From Xiphydria camelus (lineage: Eukaryota; Arthropoda; Insecta; Hymenoptera; Xiphydriidae): DNA of 64,000 bases. Positions 45,438 to 56,948 of the stretch are shown piece after piece; positions within the stretch are counted from its first letter, which is position 1, and each line of letters opens with the position of its first letter. The notes beneath the pieces are model-generated. The model saw only the letters and a program-made list of their open reading frames with translations. It did not search any database and had not been told where the DNA came from. The position numbers and the translations under genes are program-made. The stretch spans positions 10,527,431 to 10,591,430 of the forward strand of contig OY783200.1 of the NCBI GenBank assembly GCA_963678675.1, read 5' to 3'.

Positions 45438-45755
45438 TTCTAGATTTAATCTATGAAATTGAACAACTGCGTTATTGGTGGGATTCAAGGGATAAAGATA
45501 AGAAAAAGAGGAATACAAAAAGTGTCGCCTTTAAAATTTTGGCAGAAAAGTTCGGAGTGACTGCTGAAGAAATTAGCAATAAGTATTCAACTTTATTGCA
45601 AGCTTATAGAAACTGTCGTCGAAAAATAAATAAGAGTACATTGTCAGAAACCGGAACAAGCAATGTTCATAAACCAGTTTGATTTGCGTATGAAGCACTC
45701 AATAAATTTACGAGAGATGTTTATACACCGCATGGAGTAATGGACACAATGGTAA
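45438..45755 (+). pseudogene. MADF-like DNA-binding domain fragment
   Basis: Reads LIYEIEQLRYWWDSRDKDKK, SVAFKILAEKFGVTAEEI, KYSTLLQAYRNCRRKINKS and, after a TGA, FAYEALNKFTRDVYTPHG. This is the MADF (Myb/SANT-like) three-helix fold: aromatic start, W-D, YxxLxxxYR-type helix and the final aromatic strand. GTAAGT follows at about 45752, a good splice donor. MADF genes occur both in insect hosts and in PIF/Harbinger elements. The in-frame stop (PV-stop-FAYEAL) suggests a pseudogene. Confidence 0.55.
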
Positions 45756-46420
45756 GTATATTTTTATTGATACACAACTATTTTCAATTACATTGACACG
45801 CTATTTTTCCACCGTTATTGGTATTTATCCTGCCACTTAACTTTGCCGTTTGTGACAGTGTTCAGAAAACTCTTTGCGAATGTTTTTCACGTCTGAACAT
45901 GTTCTTATGCCCCTTCTTTATAGTGACAACAATGATGTTTGTTGGTGAGTCTCACTCCTCCAAGAACCATTGACAATTTTACCATCTTGTTCCCTATCAA
46001 ATATACCCAGAGGTATGTACATAGTTCTTGAGTTACTGCTTCTTCTTAGAAAATTATGTAGCAACCCTTGGCAAAGTTTTCCATTGAGTGTTTTGTAGGG
46101 CCCGAGAACGTTGGCGCGTTTCCGGGTGAGCGCGCGCGGGATGCGGACGAGAGAGCGCGGGAGAGCGAGCGACGGAAGTCGACAACAGCGCGCAAGTCGC
46201 GGCGAGGTAGGCGCGGTAGTGGGAGTGATCGAAAGAGTCGACGCGAGGCGTGATAACGAGGCGGAGGTGTCCGCTAAAGGCTGCGACGACGCGAGTTTTC
46301 ATGCGATCGAAATAGATACGTTCCACATCAATCTTGTGCCTCTCTTCACCTGTCCCATCCTACAGTTTAATGGTAATGAATGGGATCGCAATGGAAATTC
46401 AGAGGGAAAAATAAACTAGT
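45756..46420. other. No gene recognised; GC-rich block at 46080-46290
   Basis: 46080-46290 is rich in GCGCG and GAGCG steps and has open frames on both strands of Arg/Ser/Ala composition, which are compositional. Nothing else seen. Confidence 0.35.
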
Positions 46421-46760
46421 ACTTTCTACCATTCAATATAAATGGGACTCCGCTGACAAATCAGTGGAAAATATAGAAAAGTATGTATTTCCATTCATTA
46501 CCAATGGAAGACCAATGGCAAGTTACTGGGAACATTCAAGTGGTATTTTGTTTCAACGGTTACTAATTGGAGTCCAATGCTAAATATCTGGGAATATTTA
46601 AGTGGTATTTTGTTCCAATGGTTACTAATAGTAGTCCAATGGCAAATAACTGGGAACATTCAAAAGGTCCCATTCGTTGTTACTGGCATTTCTCCCATTA
46701 ACTATTAAAAGGGAAATCTACTGGTAACACTGGGACATAGCAGTGGTAAGTTTCAGTACT
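46421..46760. repeat. Degenerate tandem repeat, ~70-bp units
   Basis: Two to three units of CCAATGGCAAATAACTGGG, AACATTCAAGTGGTATTTTG, TTCCAATGGTTACTAAT between about 46500 and 46680, with weaker copies on each side. Confidence 0.7.
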
Positions 46761-46839
46761 TGTTATCAATATTTGCCCACAATGGCAATTCATCGAGAGA
46801 ATTCAAGTGAACATAATTATAAATATGTACATATATAAA

Positions 46840-47755
46840 GCACCTTTATTTAATCTCTTTCAAGGCTATTAACTAATGGAATTATATATTCGCGGTCTCC
46901 GATATTTATCTTTACGCATTTTTGTGAGATTTCATTCACTAGAGTACAGATTGTTTGTCCGCAATATACACTTCTAATGAAATCTGACGAGGAAATGTTT
47001 ACGTTTCTGTCCTTAACAATTTCGTCCTTCATAGATGATCAGTTCATACCCAAGGCTAGCATAATAAACCTTTTGCTCTTCAGTTTCAACTTGAATTACC
47101 GTTTCAATTTTCATCAATCTCCCATCCTTCACAGCTGAACGTTGCAATTTTCTCTTTTTGTGTTAGCCTCTTATATAATTTACCATGAATAAGTATGCCA
47201 TCAATAACAAATCTATCATAACTGTATACACGGCATTTATCGTTAATAGTAACTCCAAAACAGCGCTGAACTGCAATCTTACTGACTGGATTAAAAATAT
47301 AACTCGCGGAGGGCTACCTAACAAACTTAACGATTCGATTGGTTGCTGACAAATCTATACAGTCATCCGATTTTCTGTCAGTTTATTAAAAAGCTTACGC
47401 ACAGAATCAGATGTTTCCTCATTAGAAATTCGATCTTTTGACTTTGAAAGATAACTTGCCCATTCGAACGATCGAAATATTTGAGGGAGGACTGATCGAG
47501 TACCGTTAAACGCGACCGTGTTAATATACCATTACAGTGTTCATACGGAAACGTAGAACTAGCCCACAAAGCTCCCCAATTTCTAACATAGTTGGGCATA
47601 TGCAGTAACAAATGAACATTAAATGTGAGATATTGCTCGCCATACGACTTTCCGATTAATCGCACGAACATTGTTGGCGTCGAACGTGTGATCGCTTCGG
47701 CGCATCGGAGCATCAGAAAATAAATATCGTTCATATCTTCGTTCGGTATTGCCAT
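46840..47755 (-). pseudogene. CACTA/TNP2-like transposase C-terminal remnant
   Basis: Minus strand 47755-47378: MAIPNEDMNDIYFLMLRCAE, then YGEQYLTFNVHLLLHMPNYV and NWGALWASSTFPYEHCNG. The TFNVHLLLHxxxxVRNWGxLWAxSxFxxExxNG block is typical of TNP2-type (CMC/CACTA) transposase C-termini. The next part (47330-47160, CRVYSYDRFVIDGILIHGKL, LTQKEKIATF) and 47032-46850 (SVYCGQTICTLVNEIS) read in other frames with stops. The upstream catalytic domain is absent. Confidence 0.55.
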
Positions 47756-48194
47756 CTATTTTCCTAGCACTTTTGCCCGCGATCTTATCTGCACTTCACT
47801 TCAATATTGCATCGAATATACGGAAACAATAAATTAATTAACAAAACATTTCAAGATTTTCACTATTGATGCGAAAGAAAGTCGGGCGAGAACACGAGAG
47901 GATTCCCGGCCGCACGTGATACGGCATTGCGGACGTAAACAATTACCGTGCGCTCGTACTATGTCGTGTCCTTCCCGCTCGTGGTTTCACAAGCCAGGTT
48001 TATTTTCGATGTTTGTCAGTGATTTCGACGCATCATACGACACATTCAACGACCTGCATTGTCGGTAAGTGTATAAGACGTATACAGTATTGTACATTAC
48101 CCAAACAAATCGACATTCAGTTTTTAATAGTAAATCTAGAGAATTCAGGAAAAATCGGACGCCGGCCGGCATTCCGTAACCTATCAGTAGAAGC
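47756..48194. other. Spacer, nothing recognised
   Basis: Includes CpG-rich sequence at 47880-47960 (GCGGACGTAAACAATTACCG), possibly a promoter of the frame starting at 48195. No domain. Confidence 0.3.
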
Positions 48195-48473
48195 ATGGCC
48201 CATTCCAAGTGTAACGCCGGTTTATTCGAGTTTGTCGAGGAGGGCAGTGTCGGAGTTGGCTTCTTAGACTTGATTGACGATAATAAATCCAGGAATAGAG
48301 ATTCAGCTGGTGATTTATCAATACTGCATAATTTGATTGACAACCAAACGGTAATCGAAGTGAAATGGCCAGATTCGAAAAGCAAGAAAAAAACACCTCA
48401 AGCAAATTGGACCAAAGTTCCGGCTTTTTTGTCGCAGATCGGTCGTGTCATTTTATATTTACAATATTCTTAA
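48195..48473 (+). CDS. Possible first coding exon of a host gene (uncharacterised)
   Basis: ATG 48195 opens MAHSKCNAGLFEFVEEGSVG, then SAGDLSILHNLIDNQTVIEV and KWPDSKSKKKTPQANWTKV; the frame stays open to 48473. The order 'short beta-rich start, VKWP, Lys-rich, W' recalls the leading segment of insect BEN-domain-type proteins, by resemblance only. It may join the exons at 52581 and 53027, which would put the piggyBac element 48714-51638 and the foldback 51846-52484 in an intron. No donor site could be chosen with confidence in 48400-48473. Confidence 0.35.
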   Translation: MAHSKCNAGLFEFVEEGSVGVGFLDLIDDNKSRNRDSAGDLSILHNLIDNQTVIEVKWPDSKSKKKTPQANWTKVPAFLSQIGRVILYLQYS

Positions 48474-48713
48474 AAACATTGTTTATCTCATACTAATAGT
48501 AATTTCAATGTAATTCTCCAACGATGACAAACCGTTGCTCTCATGCACATAAAATCAACTTATAAAGAAATTACTGCAAATAAAAATTTCAGAATTTTTG
48601 CCTTGTCCGTACATGTATATCCATGTTTTTTGCAATTTTTAAATATATTCTAAGCTGTAATATAGTCATAAGACATTGTCGGAGAATTTTTTTTCAACGA
48701 GTAATGGTTTTAA

Positions 48714-51638
48714 CCCTTTCGCGACGCGAGGCGGCTGTGAGTGGCCCAACGCGACCCGACGTTAAGGACGCGAGGCGGCTCCGAGTCGCCCAGCGTAGCG
48801 CTATTCTTTTCGCGCTTGTGTGTATGCCATTTGTTGGAGTATCGACACGGTTAAGGGCTCCATCTAACGGGAAAAAGACGTACTTCTTGATGGTGTATAG
48901 TTTGAGATGCTGGGGAACCGTGGCTTAGAGCGACGAGCGGAGGAAGGAAGGGGAAGGGTGGCGCGACGAGTGTCAACAATACGTGTTGTGACAGGTTTAC
49001 TCAAGCGTGTGCCGACTGTTTTCTTTTGTTTTTTTTTCGCTATTTTTGTGGATTTATAAGTGTTTTTGAGTGCGTGGGTTTTTATAAAGTGATAGACTGT
49101 TTATTCATGGCAAGTAGAGCCAGGTTGTCACAGGCAGAAATAGAAGCTCTGCTTGATGTGAGTGACGATGATTTTGTTCCTGATGAAGAATCTGAAAGTG
49201 AACTAGATGCAACAGATGAAGATGACAATCTTGATGAAGAGGAGGAAGATGAAGAAGAGAATAATGTACGTGCTGGTGCTGGATGGGATCGGGAAGTGTG
49301 GAGAATTATTACTGGGAAATATGAGGAACCTCCCAAAATTCCGTTCAAGCCGGAACGCGCAGGTTTGAGTAACGCAGTAGCGAACTGCAAGACTGAGAGA
49401 GATTTTTTTGATCCGTTTTTCAACGATGCCCTTCTTAGTGAGATTGTGGAAGAAACAAATCGTTTTACTCAGGAAAAAATTGAAGCTGCTTCGCCAATTA
49501 CCCGAAAATCCCAGTGGTATGAATGGGAAGAGGTTAGTTTAGTTGAAATGCGTGTTTTTCTCGGATTTGTGTTGAATATGGCTCTGAATGAAAATCCACG
49601 CATAGAGGACTACTTTTCTCAAGATATTTTGACTCGACAAGAATTCTTTACGTCCATTTTCACCCGTCGCCGTTTTTTTCAACTATTTCGAGGGCTTCAT
49701 TTAGCGCCACCCGCCCCCCCAAATCGTGAAGGAGGAGATACACGCCAAACTAGGGGTCAGAAGGTTAGCAACGTAGTAGATCACATCGACCGAAAATGCC
49801 GAGAGGTATTTTCTCCTGGACAAGATATCGCCATCGACGAATCCACGATAGGCTTCAAAGGACGAGTGATATTCAAATGCTACAATCCGCAGAAGCCAAC
49901 TAAATGGGGTATCCGAGCATACGTCGTCGCGGATTCAGCCACGGGATATATTTCTGGGTTCGTACCGTACTTTGACAACCCTACGATGGCAAGCCTTATC
50001 CGCCCTGACCTGCCCTTCACATCGCGGATCGTTCTTCATTTGCTCGAGAAAGTGCATGTCGATTGTCCCGCGGAGGGGCGGCACGTCTTTATAGACCGAT
50101 TCTATACGGGGGTCGATTTAGCTGAGGAGATATTGAAGAAAAATACGCATATGACTGGAACAGTCATGCCTAACCGCAAAGGTCTTCCAGCGGAGGTAAG
50201 TGTATTACCGACGAATTTTGCTAAACTAATTATAATATTTCCCGTACATAAAATATTTCATTATTTTTACAGGTAAAAGGCAAACAGCTAGCCAAAAAGA
50301 AAAAGGGGCATGTCGTCGCGTTGCGGAAAAAGGATGTCGTCGTGGTAGGGTGGAAAGACAAACGTCCTGTCCTTGTTTTGACCACCTATCACGGCGATCA
50401 AACGCAAATCATTACGCGCCGAAAAGTAGGAGGCGATGAAGAGGAAATCGTGAAACCGACTGTCGTTTTGGACTAAATGGCAAAGATGGGAGGTGTGGAT
50501 CGTGCCGACCACTTATGCGCATCGTACAATTTTGCCCGGAAGTCCAGGAAATGGTGGCGAAAGTTGTTTTTTTGGATTCTTGAGATCGCTATAATCAACT
50601 CCTTCATTCTGTTCAACTTGCTGCGTTCACAGAGAGGCCTAAATAAGGTAGATATAAGCAAATATTCCACAAAAAATACTAATAAATAAAAAATATAACC
50701 TAATGCATAAATGTTTGTGTATTCCTAGATCGACCATATTGAATTCCGGCGAAATCTGATAAAACAATTAGTCGGAGACTGGCGCGTCCAACTAAAGCGT
50801 AAGTGTCCACGCTCAGCCGAAGGGGACATCGAGCGCATGAGTGGACTTTTCCACGAAATCGGGAAAGGAAAATCAAAAGACTGCGTTGTTTGCAGCGACC
50901 GAAGTAAACCGGGTGGTCGGAAGCAAAGTAATTTTTATTGTGTGGACTGTCCAACAAACCCGGCATTGCATGTTGAAAAATGTTTTTCAAGATACCACAA
51001 ATGCAAAAAATTTCGACTGAACTAGTGCCATGTTAGATGCGTTTTTATTAATTTTTTCTTCGATTTCACGATGTGCCATAGTTATTTTATCCGTACTTTT
51101 GTTCCTTCGAATGTGCCTTACAAAGTCTCTTTTGTACCAAAAATATTCGAGACCAAAGAATACTCCAGAACAATAGTGGACTGTGTTCTGAAATAAAGGG
51201 AAACTATGACGTCATGACCGAAGTTTTATTTATGACCTATAAATCCTGACCTGTGAACCTCCGATAGCAATAATGCATACACCGATGGAAAGCTTATGAA
51301 ATTTCTAATAAAATGACGTATAGAAAACGTATTTTCCAAAAACTTTATAGCGACAAAAATTAGGAAACTTTTTTTTTCGAAAAAAAACTAAAAAAAAACT
51401 AAACAGGTTTTTGAACCGGTCTAAAAATATTTAAAATGGAAAAAAGGCACTTCAAAAGGAATAGGCATGTACCTAGCATCATTAGCTTCATGACTAAAAA
51501 AAATGTAACGAGATAACTTGAAAAATAAAGAAGTTATGAGACGAAAACTGGAATAGTGCACCGCTGCGGTCGGGGGAGCCCTAAAACCAGTGCCTCGGTA
51601 TCGGCGCGCTTCGGGCGTCAAGCGGAGTTGCGTAAGGG
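48714..51638 (+). mobile_element. piggyBac-like transposon 3, near-complete (TSD TTAA)
   Basis: TIRs CCCTTTCGCGACGC at 48714 and GCGTAAGGG at 51638, flanked by TTAA (48710-48713, 51639-51642). Two subterminal copies of GACGCGAGGCGGCT lie at about 48721 and 48767. It encodes a three-exon transposase with one nonsense codon. Size (2.9 kb) is that of an autonomous piggyBac. Confidence 0.92.
49107..51025 (+). pseudogene. piggyBac transposase 3 (three exons, one stop)
   Basis: Exons 49107-50195, 50273-50647 and 50729-51025; introns start GTAAGT and GTAGAT and end TTTTTACAG and ATTCCTAG. ATG 49107 (MASRARLSQAEIEALL) is preferred over 49026 because acidic piggyBac N-termini begin this way. The acidic region (DEEEEDEEEN) is followed by DDE_Tnp_1_7 with IAIDESTIGFKGR (first Asp, about 49835), VFIDRFYTG (second Asp, about 50090) and MGGVDRADHLC (third Asp region, about 50487). 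TAA at 50474-50476 replaces the residue before MAKMGG in VVLD-stop-MAKMGG, where a Tyr-Asn pair is usual. The C-terminal cysteine-rich domain (CVVCSDRSKPG, FYCVDCPTNPALHVEKC, YHKCKK) is complete and ends at 51025. Apart from the stop the gene is intact. Confidence 0.9.
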
Positions 51639-51642
51639 TTAA

Positions 51643-51841
51643 TATTGGTTGAAGGTTGCGGCTGGCATAAAAAATTGTTATATTCAATATCGAACTTTAA
51701 TAATTTGTTAATGCAATCAAGTGATTAATTTGTGAGTATGCATAGATTAAAAGTATGCTTTTTGATAACCCACAAAATCATGTTCCGTTTTATATTTTTA
51801 TGTTGAATTTAAGAAAGAGATGTTTTTTTTATCTATGCATA
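51643..51841. other. Spacer, nothing recognised
   Basis: Short AT-rich segment between two TTAA-bounded elements; CTATGCAT and its inverse occur at about 51740 and 51830. Confidence 0.3.
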
Positions 51842-51845
51842 TTAA

Positions 51846-52484
51846 GGTGACCAAGTCAGTCAGATAGAGGTTTTTATTTTAAGCCCAAATTTTTTTCTTA
51901 TCGAAGAAAAAATTGATATATCCTTTCAGGATGAACTCAAAGAATTTTTCTGTCACTGGACTGTCTAATTAGGTCAACCGCTTGCTTCGAAGTCAGAAAA
52001 ATGGGTATTTCTCACACTGCGCATAGTCCAGAAAAAAACAATCATAAGATTGGCCCTCGCTAGGGCTCAATCACTTCGCAATCACATTTCCTATAGATTA
52101 ACTGTAGGGATTCTTTTTTATGGTTCTTAAACCCAAGTTGTAGAATAATTTATAAAAAGTGAATATAAAGTTGGGTTCAGACATAGATTTTTTAGTTAAC
52201 TAAAAAAAATCCCTACAACTAATCTGTAGGAAATGTGATTGTGAAGAGATTGAGCCCTAGCGGAGGCCAAGCATATGATTGGTTTTCTTTGGAATAAGCA
52301 GAGAGTGAAAAACTAATTTTTCTGATTTTGAAGCAACTGGTTTACCCAACTGGTCAGCTCATTGTCAGTGACAAAAAATTCTTTGGGTTTATCCTGAAAG
52401 AATAGAATTATTAAAAAAATTTTCTTCGATAAGAAAAAAAATAAGCCTTAAAATAAACATACTTTTCTGACTGACTCGGCCCTC
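51846..52484. mobile_element. Foldback element with TTAA duplication
   Basis: TIRs GGTGACCAAGTCAGTCAGA and TCTGACTGACTCGGCCCTC, flanked by TTAA (51842-51845, 52485-52488). Arms of about 280 bases (for example CGCTAGGGCTCAATCACTTC against GAAGAGATTGAGCCCTAGCG) meet near 52150-52190. The arms differ at many positions, so it is older than the one at 62189. No protein. Confidence 0.75.
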
Positions 52485-52580
52485 TTAAAAGAATCTATCT
52501 CTTGAGTGTATTGACTATTTGTCAAAAATAAAGCTGGAAAAAAATTATTATATTCTATATATTCCTTAATGTTTGTATAG

Positions 52581-52735
52581 GCTGGGAAGATTTATGTGTA
52601 GCGAGAGACAACATCGACACGTATGGGACACCAAATCCAGATAAGTCTGATCGTCGACGACTTTCAAACAAAAATACCCTAGATAGTGCGGAGGCCATGC
52701 AGGAAAAGAAAACAAGTCCACGGGCAGTGGCAAAG
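52581..52735 (+). CDS. Candidate internal exon (host-like gene)
   Basis: Bounded by an acceptor (TGTTTGTATAG, ending 52580) and a donor (CAAAG|GTATGA). One frame is open throughout: WEDLCVARDNIDTYGTPNPD, then RRRLSNKNTLDSAEAMQEKK. It ends in phase 0. The W..L.V.R.NIDTYG..A pattern resembles the second block of some insect BEN-type proteins, weakly. See 53027 for the next exon. Confidence 0.4.
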
Positions 52736-53026
52736 GTATGAATCACATGCATTGTCGCGACCGTTATCAATAATTTTACGTACATTAATATTTTCATTCA
52801 TAGGAAATAGTTTAGTCAAAGATTGTCAGAGCAAATTATTTGTTAATTCATATCTTTTAAAGATCTTTTTATTTATGCAAGAAAAAGATTAATTACGACT
52901 TACAATTAGTATGAATATAATAATTCATGAATTATGGAATATATGAAGAGATAAATTTGAAAGATATTTTCCGTTATTATAATTTTTGTATGTATTATAT
53001 TCTCGTCTCTATTCCCTTGTAAATAG

Positions 53027-53299
53027 TATCTCATGAACATAGGTGTCAGCCAAATTAAAGACGTATTGAAAAAATCACAAGGGCAACTACTTAAGCGTAT
53101 ACAGAAAGTCGTTCAAGCCCCAGCACGGAAGACAAAAATACAGAAACTTGACTCCACGACAAGTAGCGCTTCTTCATCAGAGAACAATAATTCGAGTAAG
53201 ACAAATTATAAAGCTCAGATCAAGAAGCGACGAACTGAAAATAAAAGACTTCGAGATATAATTGCAGCTTCAGAACGTACGGTCTATTTCCATTTTTAA
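53027..53299 (+). CDS. Candidate exon, coiled-coil-like (host-like gene)
   Basis: Follows a strong acceptor (TCTCTATTCCCTTGTAAATAG, phase 0 matching 52735). Reads YLMNIGVSQIKDVLKKSQ, KRIQKVVQAPARKTKIQK, a Ser/Asn stretch and KAQIKKRRTENKRLRDII, a basic helix likely to form a coiled coil. A stop at 53297-53299 lies directly before the Tigger-like element at 53302, so the exon may have ended earlier at AAC|GTACGG (about 53275) or been truncated by the insertion. Protein family unknown. Confidence 0.4.
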   Translation, partial: YLMNIGVSQIKDVLKKSQGQLLKRIQKVVQAPARKTKIQKLDSTTSSASSSENNNSSKTNYKAQIKKRRTENKRLRDIIAASERTVYFHF

Positions 53300-53301
53300 T
53301 A

Positions 53302-54134
53302 GGGTAAAGTCGGGAGAAATGGCGCAGCGGGTGAGACGATTCAGGCAAATAATTTCTTTGTCTATGTGGCAATATTGATTCAGTTGGCGACACAGATGAT
53401 TAATGCACATGTGCAGTAAGTGTGTGTTACCGAACGGCTGCTTTTCTCATCAAAAGGTAAAATAAATAAAACTGTAAATAAATAAAACTATAACTATAGT
53501 AAATATAATTGTATATTGTATTGGCCCTGATTATTTTTTTGTGTAATAATAATTCGGCATCCAGTAAGTTTTTATTCTGATTTGAATGTATTTGGTTTGG
53601 TAATTTCACTTGGTAAACTTTTAAATATTGTTCCTAACCTTAAATTTCGTTCCGTGCTTCATGTACAAGAATTCAGAAAAGTGGTAGAAAAGCGAAATAA
53701 ATTTTACGTGTTATTATTAAGATTTATTATTTCTTAAAGATGTTTTAAGTTTATGTGGTTGGAATAGTCAATACTTTGGAATTTTTCTTTAAATTTAATT
53801 ATTTAAGATGATTTCGTATTTTTGTTTTTGTTATTTGGCATTAAAAGTAGTTGCACTTTTAATTTTGAAGCCTATTCCTGGAGAACCACTCACCCCCACC
53901 AATTTTTTCGACTGCGCCATCTCACTCATACTAGGGCGGGTGAGTTGGGTTTTTGGTATATTTTCTTTTGACAAATTTTTTACAAAACTCGATAACACTT
54001 TTGGTCGTTCCTTTACAAATTCCTATATTTTATTGTTCGCCCTATCCACATTATCAATTAAGTATTGCTTATTCTACAAATATAGTTTTTATACCACTTT
54101 AAAAAAAGGTGCGACATCTCTTCCGACTTTACCT
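53302..54134. mobile_element. Tigger-like non-autonomous element
   Basis: TIRs GGGTAAAGTCGGGAGAAATG at 53302 and CTCTTCCGACTTTACCT ending 54134, TA on both sides (53300-53301, 54135-54136). Subterminal GCGGGTGAG motifs appear at 53327 and 53935. The interior holds no transposase; the 123-codon frame at 53808 is hydrophobic and not recognised. Confidence 0.7.
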
Positions 54135-54136
54135 TA

Positions 54137-55242
54137 TTGCTATCTATACATCAAAGGCTATAAAAATACATACAATTAACATTACATCTTTATTCAGCGA
54201 AATGAACTTAAATGATGTCCCGCGATTTAAAATGCAATTATATATTTAGTACCTACCTAATACATTTTGTATATATATCGAAACTTTCGAAAAATTCAGT
54301 CGAGTTTCAGAATTTGATCGATAGTGTGGCAGGGCGCACCAATGCTTTGCAGGACGTTAAACTGCGAACTAAGAGTCAATCAAATAGCAGAGAAGCATCT
54401 ATTAACCCGTTAGCGCTCGGTGTCACCTACAGGTGCTTCTTATTCAAAAATCGATTATACATTTACTAACATGAATTTGGTGTAAGTAACGGTATCAGGC
54501 GGTAGAGGGAGCTCCTAATGAAGCGCATGACGTGCTCCGGAACAGTCGTTGCGTAACGCGTGCTCGCATACTTTTGTACAGGACAATGACACTTCAAATT
54601 TCAACAGGCCAAGAAAATCATCATCACTCGAAGTAAATCCAACAAGACTGCATTAGTACAAGGAGATCCGTTCTTAGTCTAGGCGTCAGAGATGAAAATC
54701 ACTGGATTCTTCGAATAATTGCTATTGAAGTTTTCTAGTTTTTGATCGCTTATGTATACCCATGAGAATAAAAAAATTTTTAATGGGCACAAAATTTTGT
54801 TGAGCAACATATTGTTGAAACAAATAAAAAAATTATTCGTGTTTTTCTTGAATATCTTCGACAATATTGACTTTAGTGAAAAATGATACAATTCAAAAAA
54901 ATGTGTAATTAAATTCTACACAAAAAAGGTCTACATTTTTTTTCATTGGGGTAATAGTTTTCAAGATATCGTTGCATAAATGTACATACCGCACTGTCGG
55001 CAGCAGTGGTTAATGCATAATACAATTTTATACAGAAAAATCATTTGATTTTAGTTTTCAATGCATTTAACAAATACAGAATCTAGTAAAACTAAAATAA
55101 ATTGGGATAAAGCCAGTCGGGAAGGCTCGAGTGTCTACCAACCCATGAAAAAAGGGACAGGGGGGTGTTCGAATTGTTATACCTGCGGCCCCCTCGAGTC
55201 TATTTAAGGTAACAGAAGGGCCTTTGTGGAGGGGAAAGAAAT
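54137..55242. other. Spacer; one possible TTAA-type end at 54404
   Basis: TTAACCCGTTAGCGCTCGGTG at about 54404 looks like a piggyBac-type end, and a TTAA occurs at 55012, but the ends do not pair well. 55140-55210 has GGGGGGTGTTCG and CGGCCCCCTCGAG of unknown nature. No gene. Confidence 0.3.
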
Positions 55243-56707
55243 GAAGGGTCCAGTGGAAAAACGATGAAAGTGCATTTCTTAAGAAGTCGAGAAAAACGAA
55301 AGTTAAAGTTTCACGATACCTGGTGAAATAGTTTCTAAATCAATGTTTGAAACAATAATTTTAATGACATTTAGAGTTCTTTTTGAGTAATTTTCTCGAT
55401 CAAAAATTCATTAGAACCTCATTTTGAATCCAGGCACGAATAAAAACATCATGTATACTCAATATTTTTATTCACTTCAAAGATATAGACATTCAAAATT
55501 AAAGCTAAGTGATTATATATTGTCAAAAATAAAGAATATGTAATGTGAAAAACGAAACTGAATATATTCATGAACATTCATACATTATTGCTGTTAAAAT
55601 ATCTACTAAATTGTTATTAAAAACTAAAACTTTAATCCATGTAGTAAAAAGTTCCCGCATTATTCATCGTCTTCCTCGTAATCAAAATAAATATCATCGT
55701 GACCTTCTGGGACAGCTCTATCTGTGACTAAATTATGATAAAACTTCTTGGCATCTTCGTTGATGAGAAATTTGGTCAGGTGTTGCAGGTCATTATACTT
55801 GGATAAATTATTAGGAAGGGGCCCATCGTAGGAGTTACGGAGCTGCTGTCTTGGTGGGGGGTTCTTTCCCTTATTTTTGCCTCTCTTTGGTGGCACCCAA
55901 AACACGTTATGCTTATAAAGTGTACCACAAAATGAAGGGCTAATGTTGATATACTGTGGTGTATCGGAGGAGATCTTCAAGCGTCGAATCGTTCTTGTGG
56001 GGAACGGACATTTCGGTTTGTACATCGGCGATAAGTAATCTGTCCACGCTTTGAAGAATTCCGTCTTACAATCTACAACAGTGAACGGTGAGGGTTTGCG
56101 TCTGCTCTGAGTAATCACATCCCTCCATCCTTAAGGCATTTCTACGTATGATTTTTGATTAATAATGCTCATATCTCTATCACACTCTAGATAGCTATGG
56201 CCACGAATAGGGAAAAAAACTTTTACACAATCTAGTCTTCCTTTTTCTGTGACGAGGTGGTGAAGGAAAAGGTTCCAAAAAAAAACTTCTAATTAAATTA
56301 AGTCTTAAATTACATTACGCTAAAATTAAATTAAATCTCTATATAAACCCACCTTAAGTTTAATACGTATTATAAAATAAACAACAGCGAACTTTATAAC
56401 AGCTAACAATAATACTATTGCGTTCAAGCACAGAAAAAAGGCTGAAAACAATGAAAATAGAGAATGCCGGAGACCATTTAATAATCGGTGGAGAGAAAGA
56501 ACCTCATCATTCTTCCTCGGGCGCGTGGGAGTCTCATCGTTTTTCCACTGTGCTACGTATTTTCAAACGCAGTTTTTAGTGGAATTTTGATGTTTGATCC
56601 CTATAAGGTTTGGTGTGTCGATTCTTCATGTTACAAGCTAACAGATTCCGCTAAAATGTCGATTTCGAAAAAAAGTGGACCTTCATCGTTTTTCCACTGG
56701 ACCCTTC
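55243..56707 (-). mobile_element. Sola-like element 3, internally deleted (TSD AAAT)
   Basis: TIRs GAAGGGTCCAGTGGAAAAAC (55243) and the inverse ending TCCACTGGACCCTTC (56707), flanked by AAAT (55239-55242, 56708-56711). Only the last coding part remains, on the minus strand. The AT-rich 4-bp duplication is the same type as in the Sola-like elements at 5117 and 58848. Confidence 0.7.
55660..56118 (-). pseudogene. Sola-like transposase C-terminal exon
   Basis: Minus strand: RRKPSPFTVVDCKTEFFKAW, PFPTRTIRRLKISSDTPQY, a basic patch RGKNKGKNPPPRQQ and KYNDLQHLTKFLINEDAKKF with YHNLV, ending in an acidic tail EEDDE. The closing block K..DL..L..(F)..(A)..FY..L parallels KDLLDLTSVLPPEVKDFYS in Sola-like 1 and DMLSLLKYIPPIHHNFFEN in Sola-like 2. 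GTGATTACTCAG at about 56112 may be a splice acceptor. The catalytic part is deleted. Confidence 0.45.
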
Positions 56708-56735
56708 AAATGTTTTCCAACTACATATAGCTTAA

Positions 56736-56811
56736 AGGTGAGTATCGACTTTGCGAGGCTTCCTCGCGAAGCCGCCTCACGAGGCGTGCCTCGCAAAGTC
56801 GATACACACCT
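56736..56811. mobile_element. Harbinger-like MITE a (TSD TAA)
   Basis: 76 bases, AGGTGAGTATCGACTTTGCG .. CGCAAAGTCGATACACACCT, flanked by TAA (56733-56735, 56812-56814). The right TAA is shared with the next MITE. Confidence 0.75.
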
Positions 56812-56814
56812 TAA

Positions 56815-56948
56815 AGCCGGGTCTTGACTGCGCGAAACTGTTTTGTGAAAAAGAGAGAGTGAGTGAGAAGAGGGAGCGCGAGAAAAAGAGGGGACATGTG
56901 ACTCACGCAACAGTTTCGCGTAGAATTTCGCGCAGTGAAGACCCGGCT
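56815..56948. mobile_element. Harbinger-like MITE b (TSD TAA)
   Basis: AGCCGGGTCTTGACTGCGCG .. CGCGCAGTGAAGACCCGGCT with a GA-rich middle (GAGAGAGTGAGTGAGAAG). TAA at 56812-56814 and 56949-56951. Confidence 0.75.

Noticed and set aside
46054..46419. Overlapping Arg-rich ORFs on both strands
   Set aside because: GC-rich composition suppresses stops; no conserved motif.
54404..55015. piggyBac-like MITE bounded by TTAA
   Set aside because: Left end looks suitable (CCCGTTAGCGC) but the right end does not form a matching inverted repeat.
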